Below, one piece after another: positions 9,005 through 17,958 of a stretch of DNA of 64,000 nucleotides. The DNA lies in the NCBI RefSeq assembly GCF_025751535.1, contig NZ_JAOWLC010000002.1, positions 310,001 through 374,000 of the forward strand, given 5' to 3'. The stretch comes from Lentibacter sp. XHP0401 (GTDB lineage Bacteria > Pseudomonadota > Alphaproteobacteria > Rhodobacterales > Rhodobacteraceae). The notes beneath the pieces are model-generated. The model saw nothing but the letters and a program-made list of their open reading frames with translations. It was not told where the DNA came from and searched no databases. Made by a program: the position numbers and the translations under genes. Every line of letters starts with the position of its first letter. The first letter of the stretch is position 1.

Positions 9005-11215
9005 TTAGCCGATGATCGCATTGAGCGTTTTGCTTGGTCTCATGACCGCAGCAAGTTTGGCTGCGTCGGCGTGGTAATACCCGCCCGTGTCAGCAGGCTT
9101 GCCTTGAGCGGCAGCAAGTTCGGCAACGATTGCGCTTTCACCATCAGCCAGAGCTTTGGCGACAGGGGCAAACTCGGCAGCAAGGTCTGCATCATCCGAC
9201 TGTGCTGCCAGAGCTTCGGCCCAGTAGCGGGCAAACCAGTAGTGGCTGTCGCGGTTGTCAGGCTCGCCGACTTTGCGGCTTGGCGAGCGGTTGTTATCAA
9301 GGATGCCTTGGGTGGCAGCATCGACTGCCTTGCCCAGAACGCGGGCTTTTTCGTTGCCTTTTGCATCGGCAAAGAACTGGAGGCTTTCACCCAAGGCGCA
9401 GAACTCGCCCAAGCTGTCCCAGCGGAGGTGATTTTCGGCTTCAAGCTGCTGCACGTGTTTGGGGGCCGAGCCGCCAGCGCCCGTTTCAAAGAGGCCGCCG
9501 CCCTGCATGAGTTTTACAATCGAGAGCATTTTGGCCGAGGTGGCCAGCTCGAGGATCGGGAAAAGATCCGTCAGATAGTCGCGCAGCACATTGCCTGTGA
9601 TGGCGATGGTGTTTTCGCCCTTGGTGATGGTTTCCAGCGAAGCACGCGTGGCTTCACGTGGGGCCATGATCTCGAATTTGTCAGCAACGCCTTTGGCCTC
9701 GAGGATAGGCTTCACATAGGCGATTAGCTCGGCATCATGCGCGCGGTTTGCATCGAGCCAGAAGATGGCACGGTAGCCTGTGGCGCGCTGGCGGTCGATT
9801 GCGAGGTTTACCCAGTCTTCGATCGGGGCTTGGCGCGCGGAGGCCGAGCGCCATATATCGCCTGCGGCGACAGTATGACTGTGCAGCACAGTGCCATCGT
9901 CGAGGATCATCTTGACTGTTCCCGCTTCGGGCACTTCGAATGTTGTGGGGTGCGAGCCGTATTCTTCGGCTTTTTGTGCCATAAGGCCGATGTTTTGCAC
10001 TGTGCCGGCTGTGGCTGGGTTAAGCTTGCCGTTTTCTTTGAAGAACTTGATGCTTTCGTCATAGACTGGCGCATAGGAATTGTCCGGGATCACACAGTTC
10101 GCATCGTTTTCCTTGCCATCAGGGCCCCAGCCTTTGCCGCCTGCGCGGATGAGCGCGGGCATCGAGGCGTCGATGATCACATCGGAGGGAACATGAAGGT
10201 TGGTGATGCCACGGTCTGAATCGACCATATACATGGGCGGACGGTCGGCCATGCAGGCGTCAATTGCGGCCATGATATCGGCTTCGTCTTTGACGCGTGC
10301 GAGCAGATCACCCATGCCAGAGTTTGGGTTTACACCCAGCTCTTTCATTTTGTCGCCGTGGGCTTCAAAGACAGGCGCGAGGAAGGCTTTTACGGCATGG
10401 CCAAAGATGATCGGGTCGGAGACCTTCATCATGGTGGCTTTCATGTGCAGTGAAAACAGAGTGCCTTCGGCTTTTGTCTTTTCAATTTCATCCGCGAGGA
10501 AGGCATCAAGCGCTGCGGCGCTCATATAAGTTGCATCAACAACCGTGCCTGCGGGGTAGGATACACCCTCTTTGAGCACGGTTTCGCCTGACGCTGTTTC
10601 CAGCACGATCTTGGCTGTGGCTGCTTTGGGCAAAGTTGCCGACACCTCGTTTGAGAAGAAATCTCCGCTCGGCATGGCAGCAACGCGGGTTTTGCTTTCG
10701 GCTGTCCATTCGCCCATGCGGTGTGGGTTGTTTTGGGCGTAGTTTTTCACGGCAGCAGCGGCGCGGCGGTCTGAGTTGCCTTCACGCAAGACAGGGTTCA
10801 CGGCTGAGCCTTTGAGCGTATCATAGGTTGCACGCACGGCTTTCTCGGCGTCTGTCTTAGGCGTTTCGGGATAGTCGGGCAGGGCGTATCCCTGCGACTG
10901 AAGCTCCTTCACTGCGGCCACAAGCTGCGGCACAGAGGCTGAAATATTGGGCAGCTTGATCACGTTGGCAGAAGGCGTTTTCACCAGCTCGCCAAGTTCG
11001 GCAAGGTCATCGGACTGGCGCTGCTCTTCGGTGAGATGATCGGGGAAGGCGGCAAGGATACGGCCGGCCAGCGAGATGTCTTTTGTGCCAACCGAAATAT
11101 CGGCGGCTGAGGCAAAGCGTTTGATAATCGGCAAAAGCGATGCGCTGGCCAGCTCGGGAGCCTCGTCAACTTTGGTGTAAATGATGTCGGGTGTGTGTGT
11201 ATCAGCCATGTTCAA
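9005..11215 (-). CDS. icd2: NADP-dependent isocitrate dehydrogenase, monomeric type
   Basis: 736 residues, the characteristic size of the about 80-kDa monomeric enzyme, which shares little sequence with the dimeric type. Family landmarks include [15 protein letters not shown] near 145-160, [10 protein letters not shown], the [15 protein letters not shown] stretch and, near the C-terminus, [15 protein letters not shown]. It starts at ATGAACATGGC; the second ATG is also possible. It makes 2-oxoglutarate and NADPH, the same reaction as the downstream icd gene, and the 60-base spacing suggests cotranscription or recent juxtaposition. Confidence 0.95.
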   Translation of the reverse strand: MNMADTHTPDIIYTKVDEAPELASASLLPIIKRFASAADISVGTKDISLAGRILAAFPDHLTEEQRQSDDLAELGELVKTPSANVIKLPNISASVPQLVAAVKELQSQGYALPDYPETPKTDAEKAVRATYDTLKGSAVNPVLREGNSDRRAAAAVKNYAQNNPHRMGEWTAESKTRVAAMPSGDFFSNEVSATLPKAATAKIVLETASGETVLKEGVSYPAGTVVDATYMSAAALDAFLADEIEKTKAEGTLFSLHMKATMMKVSDPIIFGHAVKAFLAPVFEAHGDKMKELGVNPNSGMGDLLARVKDEADIMAAIDACMADRPPMYMVDSDRGITNLHVPSDVIIDASMPALIRAGGKGWGPDGKENDANCVIPDNSYAPVYDESIKFFKENGKLNPATAGTVQNIGLMAQKAEEYGSHPTTFEVPEAGTVKMILDDGTVLHSHTVAAGDIWRSASARQAPIEDWVNLAIDRQRATGYRAIFWLDANRAHDAELIAYVKPILEAKGVADKFEIMAPREATRASLETITKGENTIAITGNVLRDYLTDLFPILELATSAKMLSIVKLMQGGGLFETGAGGSAPKHVQQLEAENHLRWDSLGEFCALGESLQFFADAKGNEKARVLGKAVDAATQGILDNNRSPSRKVGEPDNRDSHYWFARYWAEALAAQSDDADLAAEFAPVAKALADGESAIVAELAAAQGKPADTGGYYHADAAKLAAVMRPSKTLNAIIG

Positions 11216-11363
11216 TCCTTCTCGATCGAGGGTTCAGAGCGTTCGCAGACTCAAACTGCGAGTCAGTAGAATTGGCCGCGTGATAGCCTAATTGGCAGCC
11301 AAAAGAAAGACGGTATGCAAAAGTATACAGAAAATATTTCTGCCAGGGCCAAGCGGTTTAGGG

Positions 11364-12575
11364 CTAGTGTCTTCTCCTGCGCGGCGTGCGGTCAAGGCGC
11401 AGCATAAAGACGAGCCCCATAACCGTAAGCACAAACACACCAATCGCGGCCGGGCGCGGTGTTCCGTCAAAGGCGAGGCCGATGGGAATAGCAAAAGCCA
11501 TAGCAAAGACTGTCGATGTGCCGCCCAGAATTGAAGCTGCCAGCCCCGCAATATGCCCCAAAGGTTCCATGGCCATTGCGTTGAGGTTGCCGAGTGTGAG
11601 CCCCGCCATGGAAAACAGTGAAAACTGCCAGAAGACAAACAAGCCGAAATAAACCCCGTCAGGGAGCGGGAGCATGGTGAGTAAAATCATGCTGCCGGAT
11701 AAAGCGACCTGAACAGCAAGTGTTATCGTTGTGAGAAATTGCATGCCAAGCCTTACAACCAGAACCGCATTCAAAATGCTCGCACTCCCCGCCAGGATCG
11801 CCACGAAACCGAACCACAAGGGAAAGCTGTCGGCACGGTCAAAGGTGACATCATAGATTTGCTGGATTGAGGAGAGGGCTGCAAACAGGACGGCAAAACA
11901 AAACGTCTGAACTAGGAGAACAGTTCGAACAACGGATAAAGAAAGCATCTCGGACAAGGCGCTCCAGAGCTTTGCCGCCTCAAACGGCCGGCGCTTGGCT
12001 TTGGGCAGGGTTTCCTCAAGCCGGAAGCCGAACCAGCATGTCACCAAGAATGCGAAGATAATGAAGGCGGCGAAAATACCACGCCACCCCGTGAGGGCAA
12101 TGATACCTGCGCCAATGAGTGGTGCAATGGCGGGCACAAGTGTGAAAATCATCATGACTGTTGAAACGAGCTTGGCCATTTGGCGGCCTTCAAACAGATC
12201 GCGGATGATGGCGATGCTGACAATTCGCGGACCGGCGATACCAAGCCCCTGAACGAGCCGTGCTGCGAGAACAAGCTCAAGCGTCTGTGCTGCCCAAGCC
12301 AGCATGGCGCCAACCATGTAAAGTGCTATGCCGGCATAGATCACTGGCTTGCGCCCGAAACTGTCTGAAAGTGGGCCCGTAAAGAACGTTCCGATCCCCA
12401 TACCAAGCACAAAAGATGTGAGGATAAGCTGTGCGGCGTTGATATTGTCCGGGCTGAGCTCTTGTCCGATGGTCGGCAGGGCCGGCAGCATCGCATCAAT
12501 CGAAAAAGCTGTCATGGCGAAGATCATTGCCATCAGCCCGATAAACTCGGGCTTGGACATTTTAAGTGTGTTCAT
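11364..12575 (-). CDS. Bcr/CflA-type MFS drug exporter
   Basis: 403 residues with about 12 hydrophobic segments. The MFS loop 2-3 motif appears as GPLSDSFGRKPVIYAG (about 67-82), and the region GLGIAGPRIVSIAIIRD is the motif C-like part of the Bcr/CflA subfamily. These inner-membrane proton antiporters export drugs such as bicyclomycin or chloramphenicol, and sometimes sulfonamides or dipeptides; the substrate here is unknown. It is the last gene of a three-gene operon and its start overlaps the stop of the K+ channel gene (ATGA). I see no clear terminator in the 148 bases after its stop. Confidence 0.88.
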   Translation of the reverse strand: MNTLKMSKPEFIGLMAMIFAMTAFSIDAMLPALPTIGQELSPDNINAAQLILTSFVLGMGIGTFFTGPLSDSFGRKPVIYAGIALYMVGAMLAWAAQTLELVLAARLVQGLGIAGPRIVSIAIIRDLFEGRQMAKLVSTVMMIFTLVPAIAPLIGAGIIALTGWRGIFAAFIIFAFLVTCWFGFRLEETLPKAKRRPFEAAKLWSALSEMLSLSVVRTVLLVQTFCFAVLFAALSSIQQIYDVTFDRADSFPLWFGFVAILAGSASILNAVLVVRLGMQFLTTITLAVQVALSGSMILLTMLPLPDGVYFGLFVFWQFSLFSMAGLTLGNLNAMAMEPLGHIAGLAASILGGTSTVFAMAFAIPIGLAFDGTPRPAAIGVFVLTVMGLVFMLRLDRTPRRRRH

Positions 12576-12874
12576 TCTTTTGACTCACGATGCTTTTCAA
12601 GTGCTTTGCGGCGGCGTTGCAGGAAAGCAAAATGGCCAAACTGCTGGATGGCCAACGCAAAAATACCCAGACCGGAAAATATGAAGACGGTCGTGCCGAT
12701 CTTGCCGATCACTGTGACAGGGACAAGATTGCCATAGCCCACAGTCGAAAGCGTGACGACCGTGAAGAAATAGGAGTCAATCCAACTCCAGCCTTCGGCC
12801 CAGCGGAAGAAAACCGTACCTGTAACCACCACCACGCCCAAAAGCACGATGATTACTCGTGTCGAAATGTTCAC
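12572..12874 (-). CDS. Small two-helix potassium channel
   Basis: 100 residues with a GTG start that overlaps the stop of the upstream DsbA-like gene (GTGA). It has one N-terminal helix (about 5-23), a pore helix, the canonical K+ filter TVGYG at 44-48, and a second helix (about 55-78) ending in a basic tail. This is the Ion_trans_2 (Kcs-like) architecture without an RCK or ligand domain, so four subunits should form a simple K+ channel. Its tight coupling to an exporter and an oxidoreductase gene is unusual and unexplained. Confidence 0.85.
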   Translation of the reverse strand: MNISTRVIIVLLGVVVVTGTVFFRWAEGWSWIDSYFFTVVTLSTVGYGNLVPVTVIGKIGTTVFIFSGLGIFALAIQQFGHFAFLQRRRKALEKHRESKE

Positions 12875-13509
12875 TCTCTCGCCCCTTGGAGAACTTCGTC
12901 AATCACCTTGAGCCAAAGCTCGGGTGGCTGTGCACCCGGAACGGCGTGCTGGCTCGCGACAATGAACGTCGGCACAGAATTGACACCCATTTCACGTGAA
13001 TGCGCATCGCGCTTTTTGATATCGTCCACATCAGAGTCTGTGCCTAGAAGTTTAAGCACAAGGGCCGCATCCATGCCCATGCTATCGGCAACATCGGCCA
13101 GAACTTCATGCGAACCAATGTCACGGCCCTCTTTGAAATAGGCTTTGAATAGCGCCGACACCACAGGTGTTTGGCGTCCCTCTATTCCGGCCCAGTGTAT
13201 GAGGCGGTGGGCATCCAGTGTGTTCGGGGTTGTCTGGATCTTGTCAAACTCGATCTGCACACCTGCATTTTTCGCATGCTCTACAACAGGTTGATAGGCC
13301 TTGAAGGCCGCGTCCTTACCGCCGAACTTTGTTTCAAGATAACTGCGCCGGTCCATGCCGCCTGCGGGCATGTCGGGATTCAACTGAAACGGATGCCATT
13401 CAATTTCGAAAGGGTGGTCTGGCCGCTGCTCCAGCGCGCGGTCAAGTTGAGCCTTGCCAATATAGCACCAAGGGCAAATCGGGTCGGATATAATATCGAG
13501 TTTGATCAT
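12871..13509 (-). CDS. DsbA/FrnE-family thiol oxidoreductase
   Basis: 212 residues from ATG 13509, chosen because AAAGGCGG lies just upstream and the thioredoxin strand follows at once; an 18-residue upstream extension has no good ribosome site. The active site is CPWC at 12-15 (SDPICPWCYIG), the FrnE-type cytoplasmic DsbA subfamily, with a helical insert and a cis-Pro loop (VPTFIV) near residue 170. The family includes polyketide-associated FrnE and stress-related disulfide isomerases. No signal peptide is present, so it probably acts in the cytoplasm. It is first gene of the operon with the channel and the exporter. Confidence 0.88.
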   Translation of the reverse strand: MIKLDIISDPICPWCYIGKAQLDRALEQRPDHPFEIEWHPFQLNPDMPAGGMDRRSYLETKFGGKDAAFKAYQPVVEHAKNAGVQIEFDKIQTTPNTLDAHRLIHWAGIEGRQTPVVSALFKAYFKEGRDIGSHEVLADVADSMGMDAALVLKLLGTDSDVDDIKKRDAHSREMGVNSVPTFIVASQHAVPGAQPPELWLKVIDEVLQGARE

Positions 13510-13565
13510 GTGGGCCGCCTTTCGCCTCTCTCTTAGCGGCCCGAGCGAAAAAGCAAAACCCATAT

Positions 13566-13648
13566 GCTTCTTCTGTTTGAAAATACCTCAGGGGGTTTGG
13601 GAGACAGCGTCCCCCAACGGATCGGCCCGCGCCGCAGGCGTGGGTCGA
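13566..13648 (-). repeat. Dispersed 3'-end repeat, copy B (partial)
   Basis: On the minus strand it reads from a GC-rich stretch with the inverted repeat TTGGGGGACGCTGTCTCCCA into the right module CCTGAGGTATTTTCAAACAG, followed by AAGAAG. Copies A (7186-7266) and C (36871-36960) share the right module; the left TTGCGC... module is missing here. It follows the stop of the acyl-CoA ligase (13657) in the same orientation, consistent with a terminator-like role. Confidence 0.5.
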
Positions 13649-13656
13649 AAACAAAC

Positions 13657-15171
13657 TTAAATCATCATTTTGAGCGCTGAACGTCGCAACTTGTTGTTCG
13701 GCCCGTGTGGCAGGGCTTCAATGCGCTTGTAGAGCTTGGGCCGTTTATAGGAGGCAAGGTTCGCCTCGGCCTGTGCTTGCAGGGCAGCTTCGTCAATATC
13801 GTGTTCCGCCGTGTAGAAGGCAGCGATGATGCGGACATCCTCTTTAATTTCGACATCTGTTACCGCAAGCGCTGTAAGGCCCTCAACACTATGTAACGCG
13901 CCTTCTACTTCGAGCGGGGAAACACGATAGCCACCCGCGTTCATCATGTCGTCATTGCGGCCCTGATAGTGAATTTGGCCTTCCTCTGACAGAAAGCCCA
14001 AGTCACCTGTGAGAAACCACTCGCCCTCAAAGCGAGCGGTTGTCTCTTCAGGCGCACCGAAATATCCCAGCATCAGACCCGGATCGCTTTTGTGAACCGC
14101 AATTTGTCCTGTTTCCCCGTGCGGCACAGGTTGGCCGTTGCTGAGAAGCGCAATCTTTCGGCCGGACTGCGCTGACCCGAGCGCGCCTGCTTTTGCGGGG
14201 CGTGCCGGGCTTGAGGAAATAAATGTCGAGCATTCGGACATACCGTAGGCCTCGAAAAGCTCCTTGCCTGTCGCGCGCTGCCACTGCTCGAGCAGAGCTG
14301 TGCCGAGTTTCTCACCCGCCGAAAGCCCATGGCGCAGCCTTGGTAAGTCCGGCATGTCGCCTGACTTTAACATCTTTCGGTAAATACCTGGTGCTGCTGC
14401 GAAAACTGTTGCTTCATGTTGCTGTAACAAGAGTGGTATCTGTTCGGGCACCACGCCATTTTCAGGGATAAGCGCGGTGGCTCCCATGGTCCATGGATCC
14501 ATCAGCCCCGTACCGAGCGTATAGGTCCAGTTGAACGCGCCTGCATGGCACAAGCGGTCACTTTCCTTTAGCTCATACCAGCCGTTTATCATCATCTGGC
14601 GCGCCCAGATTGCGCGGTGTGCATGTATAACCGCGCGCGGCTTACCAGACGTGCCGGAGGTATAGACAATATAGGCCATGCGATCAGGATCACCCATAGC
14701 ATATTCACAGGGTGAAAGTTTATGCATCGCGGCCAGATCGGCCTCACCGATGCTCATAAAATTGCCAGCCTCTGGAGTTGCCACACCCGTACCACAGGCA
14801 ATGGCACGGGGGCTGAGTGTGTCTACCATTTTCTCAACCTCGGAGAGGGTGAGCTGCGAAGAGGTCGGGACAGGGACAATGCCAACGGCGATGGCACCGA
14901 GATAGGCAATCGGAAACTCGGGCGTGTTTCCGAGCCGCAAGAGCAGGATATCGCCTGCTTTGAGACCCATGTTTAACAAACCTGTGCCGGTTCCGCGCAC
15001 AGCGGCCTCAATATCTGCATAGCTCCAGCGCGTTGATGCGTTCATTCCCATCACCACAAGCGCGGCTTTGTCGGGCAGAGCAGATGCGCGGCCAAGCACA
15101 TGGGCTGCCATGTTGAATGGCTGAGGGCAGGGCGCGAAAGGGCCGTTATCAACAATGCTCAGCATGGACAC
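13657..15171 (-). CDS. Acyl-CoA synthetase (AMP-forming, benzoate-CoA ligase-like)
   Basis: 504 residues of the ANL adenylating superfamily. The phosphate loop is YTSGTSGKP (170-178), followed by the A5-type YGMSEC, A7 TGDLG, the hinge GRNDDMMNAGGYRVSP, and a C-terminal catalytic Lys in PNNKLRR. It activates a carboxylic acid to the acyl-AMP and then the CoA thioester. Overall layout and length suggest the benzoate/short-chain acid ligase branch, but the acid is not determined. It is divergent from an XRE-cupin regulator 48 bases away, which is its most likely regulator. Confidence 0.85.
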   Translation of the reverse strand: MSMLSIVDNGPFAPCPQPFNMAAHVLGRASALPDKAALVVMGMNASTRWSYADIEAAVRGTGTGLLNMGLKAGDILLLRLGNTPEFPIAYLGAIAVGIVPVPTSSQLTLSEVEKMVDTLSPRAIACGTGVATPEAGNFMSIGEADLAAMHKLSPCEYAMGDPDRMAYIVYTSGTSGKPRAVIHAHRAIWARQMMINGWYELKESDRLCHAGAFNWTYTLGTGLMDPWTMGATALIPENGVVPEQIPLLLQQHEATVFAAAPGIYRKMLKSGDMPDLPRLRHGLSAGEKLGTALLEQWQRATGKELFEAYGMSECSTFISSSPARPAKAGALGSAQSGRKIALLSNGQPVPHGETGQIAVHKSDPGLMLGYFGAPEETTARFEGEWFLTGDLGFLSEEGQIHYQGRNDDMMNAGGYRVSPLEVEGALHSVEGLTALAVTDVEIKEDVRIIAAFYTAEHDIDEAALQAQAEANLASYKRPKLYKRIEALPHGPNNKLRRSALKMMI

Positions 15172-15219
15172 AGGTGCTAAGGGCTTGGCGCGGGCTGCGC
15201 AAGGCCCTATGAAAGCGCA

Positions 15220-15846
15220 ATGACAAATGCGGCTGACCCCAAATCCCTGATCAAAATTGCACGTGCAGGTGGTGATTCACCTGCGCCCGAGCAGATCGAC
15301 CTCGGCGCGCGTGTCCGCGATTTGCGAAAGAGTCTTGGCTTGACGCTTGAGCAGGCCAGCAAGCAGGCAGGGCTGGCGCGCTCGACCCTGTCCAAGATCG
15401 AAAACGGCCAGATGTCACCCACGTATGAAGCGCTCAAGAAGCTTGCGCAGGGGCTCGAAATCTCTGTTCCGCAGCTTTTCACACCGCCCGAAACGGCACA
15501 GGCCACTGCCCGCATGAGCCTGACACGAGCGGGTGACGGTGCAGAACATATAACCACCACTTACGAGCATATGCTGATGGGCGAGAGCCTTTCAGCCAAA
15601 AAGATGCTGCCATATCAAGCCCGTATCCGTGCGCGCACAATGGACGAGTTTGACGGCTGGGTGCGCCATGATGGCGAAGAGTTTCTTTATGTGCTTACCG
15701 GTGTCATCAAGCTATACACCGAGTTTTACGAACCCGTTGAAATGCGCCGCGGCGACAGCGCCTATTATGATGCGTCGATGGGGCACAATGTCGTTTCTGT
15801 CAGCTCCGATGATGCAACGGTGCTTTGGGTGACATCGCTGGTCTGA
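15220..15846 (+). CDS. XRE-family regulator with C-terminal cupin sensor
   Basis: 208 residues. An XRE helix-turn-helix spans about 27-80 (VRDLRKSLGLTLEQASKQAG with SRSTLSKIENG-like recognition helix) and a cupin_2 domain occupies about 130-205 (the HDGEEFLYVLTG and RRGDSAYYDAS strands). Such regulators bind a small ligand in the cupin barrel and usually control an adjacent catabolic operon. The divergent acyl-CoA ligase is the obvious target. A further initiation codon upstream is not needed; the ATG is 48 bases from the divergent start. Confidence 0.88.
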   Translation: MTNAADPKSLIKIARAGGDSPAPEQIDLGARVRDLRKSLGLTLEQASKQAGLARSTLSKIENGQMSPTYEALKKLAQGLEISVPQLFTPPETAQATARMSLTRAGDGAEHITTTYEHMLMGESLSAKKMLPYQARIRARTMDEFDGWVRHDGEEFLYVLTGVIKLYTEFYEPVEMRRGDSAYYDASMGHNVVSVSSDDATVLWVTSLV

Positions 15847-15855
15847 AAGAAGAGC

Positions 15856-17673
15856 TTACTTCTCAAACCACCAGACATCAGGCATGAACCAATACCCATC
15901 GCCGTTGATCGGGATATGAGAGGGGTATTTCAACTCTTTCACATGCGCGATGCGGCTGATGCCGAAAGCATAAGTCGGAATAACGTAGCGCCCGGCTGTC
16001 AGCACACGGTCAAGGGCGCGCACGCTTGCGACAAACTCTTCCTTGTCGTCAGTGCTCACCATGGTTTTGATCATGGCCTCGGCGGCTGGAGAGTTCATTC
16101 CCATCAGGTTTCGGGAGCCGGGCATGTCGATGCCCTCGCTGCCCCAGTAAAGCATTTGCTCGTTGCCGGGGCTGAGAGAAAAGCCGCGGCGGATATCTGT
16201 CATGTCAAAGTCAAAGCTGTTTTGGCGCGCAAAATACTGTGCGTTATCAACGCTTTCAATTTCAGCCTTAATCCCCAAGCGCTCAAGTGCCTGAATGTAA
16301 ATATTGGCAAAGGCTTCAAGCTCGCCCGAACCGCTGGCGAGAAGGATTTTGAAAGCGAAGTTTTCACCGTTAGCATTTTTCAGCGTGCCGCTTTCAGCGC
16401 TCCAGCCCGCTTCTATCAGAAGCTTTTGCGCCTTAATCAGATTGGTTCTGTTCCGCTTCGTGCCGTCAGAGACGGGCAGGGCATAGCCCTCAAGCACACC
16501 TTCAGGGAGATCAGCAGCAAACGGCTCAAGCAAGGTTTTGACTTTGCCTGTGGCGGGGCCGTGGCTCATCCCGAGTTCGGAGCCTGAAAAGTAGGATGTG
16601 ATCCGCTTTTGGGCGCCGCCTGTGACAACGTCATTCATAAACTCGAAGTTGAACGCGAGAATGAGCGCTTCGCGCACGCGCCAATCGGCAAAAAGCGGGT
16701 TACGGGTGTTCATCACGAGTCCCGTGATGCCCGACGGGTTACCATCAGGAATTTCGGATTTCACGACATCACCACGCGCCATGGCGGGGTAGTCATAAGC
16801 CGTGTCCCATTTGTTGGCATTGTACTCGCGCACCACATTGAGCACACCCGCTTTGAAGGCTTCTTTCAGAACCGTGTCATCGGCGAAGAACTCGATTCGT
16901 ATTTCATCGACGTTTGCAGTGCCTTGAGTGATGGGCAGCTCGCGGCCCCAGTAGTCGGGATTGCGTTTTAGCGTGAGGGAGCGGTTTGGCTCGTAGGAAC
17001 CGATGACATAGGGGGAGGAACCGACAGGGGCCAACTCAAAACCCGAGCGCTCAAAATCGTGCCCCTCCCATTGGGCCTTTTTAAGGATCGGGCGCAGCCC
17101 AGCAACAAGGGCAAGCTCGCGGTTGGCTGTATTGAAGGTCATCTTCACAGAGCGGGGGCCTGTGGCTTCAATGCTTTCGATCTGGTCTTTCAGCGTGCGG
17201 TAGCGCGGATGTCCTTTGGTTCCTAAAATCTCGTAGCTCCAGATCACGTCTTCGACTGTCACGGGACTTCCATCAGAGAATCGGGCCTCTTTACGAAGGG
17301 TAAATTCGACCCATTCACGATTCGGCCCAGTCTCGACCGATTCGGCCAGAAGCCCGTAGAGCGAAAAAGGTTCATCCCAGTTACGCGCCATGAGACTTTC
17401 GTAGCCCATAAACCGGAGCTGCCAGGGTGGGGAGCCTTTGAAGATGAACGGGTGCAAACTGTCAAAGCCGCCTGTGTTGCCCACGACCAGACGCCCGCCT
17501 TTGGGGGCGTCCGGGTTCACATAGGGTAGGGACACAAAATCAGGTGGTAGCGCAGGCTCTCCATACATAGCTATGCCATGAGACGGCTCGGCTGTTACGG
17601 GAATCGAAAGCCCTGCGCACACGAGAAAGGTGCTGCAAAGCCCTGCCATTGCATGGAAAAAAACTGATCTCAT
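15856..17673 (-). CDS. Family 5 extracellular solute-binding protein (peptide/opine type)
   Basis: 605 residues from ATG 17673, chosen because it gives a clean signal peptide (HAMAGLCSTFLVCAGLS, cleavage near TAEPSHG). An in-frame upstream extension of 94 residues lacks sense and would cover the intergenic RNA candidate. The SBP_bac_5 fold is visible in FTLRKEARFSDGSPVTVEDV, WSYE and KTLLEPFA regions; the variety with long N-terminus (GIAMYGEPALPPDF) matches YejA/oligopeptide-type ABC binding proteins. No permease or ATPase genes are adjacent within the window, so it is an orphan component or its partners are elsewhere. Confidence 0.88.
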   Translation of the reverse strand: MRSVFFHAMAGLCSTFLVCAGLSIPVTAEPSHGIAMYGEPALPPDFVSLPYVNPDAPKGGRLVVGNTGGFDSLHPFIFKGSPPWQLRFMGYESLMARNWDEPFSLYGLLAESVETGPNREWVEFTLRKEARFSDGSPVTVEDVIWSYEILGTKGHPRYRTLKDQIESIEATGPRSVKMTFNTANRELALVAGLRPILKKAQWEGHDFERSGFELAPVGSSPYVIGSYEPNRSLTLKRNPDYWGRELPITQGTANVDEIRIEFFADDTVLKEAFKAGVLNVVREYNANKWDTAYDYPAMARGDVVKSEIPDGNPSGITGLVMNTRNPLFADWRVREALILAFNFEFMNDVVTGGAQKRITSYFSGSELGMSHGPATGKVKTLLEPFAADLPEGVLEGYALPVSDGTKRNRTNLIKAQKLLIEAGWSAESGTLKNANGENFAFKILLASGSGELEAFANIYIQALERLGIKAEIESVDNAQYFARQNSFDFDMTDIRRGFSLSPGNEQMLYWGSEGIDMPGSRNLMGMNSPAAEAMIKTMVSTDDKEEFVASVRALDRVLTAGRYVIPTYAFGISRIAHVKELKYPSHIPINGDGYWFMPDVWWFEK

Positions 17674-17752
17674 TTTGGTGACAATCCCGCTCGAACCTTG
17701 TTTTGTTACCGCAAACCTTAACGGCGGGGAAAAGCCAATACAAACTTTTAGC

Positions 17753-17780
17753 TTGGATTGAGCGTTAAGATTGCTTATAA
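17753..17780 (+). promoter_or_regulatory. Putative sigma-70 promoter of an orphan small RNA
   Basis: TTGGAT (17753-17758) and TTATAA (17775-17780) are separated by 16 bases, with a purine-rich start region at about 17786. The only thing it could serve on the plus strand is a short transcript ending at the intrinsic terminator at 17836-17864, or the bdhA gene at 17959 by read-through. Confidence 0.4.
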
Positions 17781-17785
17781 AGGTC

Positions 17786-17864
17786 TCACTGCTCGATAGG
17801 TTTCTTGCCTGTATGAAACCTGCCTCAATAACTTGACGCCAGCCTTGTGCTGGCGTTTTTTTTT
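17786..17864 (+). ncRNA. Candidate trans-acting small RNA with intrinsic terminator
   Basis: About 79 nt between two divergent protein genes. It contains a first hairpin (GGTTTC ... GAAACC with a 10-base loop, near 17799-17820), a single-stranded stretch, and a strong terminator. The terminator is ACGCCAGC (17836-17843), loop CTTGT, GCTGGCGT (17849-17856), then a run of nine T (17856-17864). No gene on the plus strand ends upstream within 1.9 kb, so this terminator has no other client. A promoter-like pair precedes it. Alternative: an attenuator in a long bdhA leader. Confidence 0.5.
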
Positions 17865-17958
17865 GGCCGAGCAGTTCTTCACACTTATGTGCTTTGGGTT
17901 GGCATTGGCCAATCTCTCGCGGTATTGCTGCAGGTGCAAATAGAACGTGGAGCACAGC

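Noticed and set aside
7994-9727. 577-codon plus-strand open frame across the two icd genes
   Set aside because: Antisense to two strongly conserved dehydrogenases; it spans their spacer and its residue make-up mirrors their codon use. No domain is recognisable.
15856-17955. Longer 699-residue version of the family 5 binding protein
   Set aside because: The 94 added residues cover the small RNA and promoter and precede a normal signal peptide, so the start at 17673 is better.
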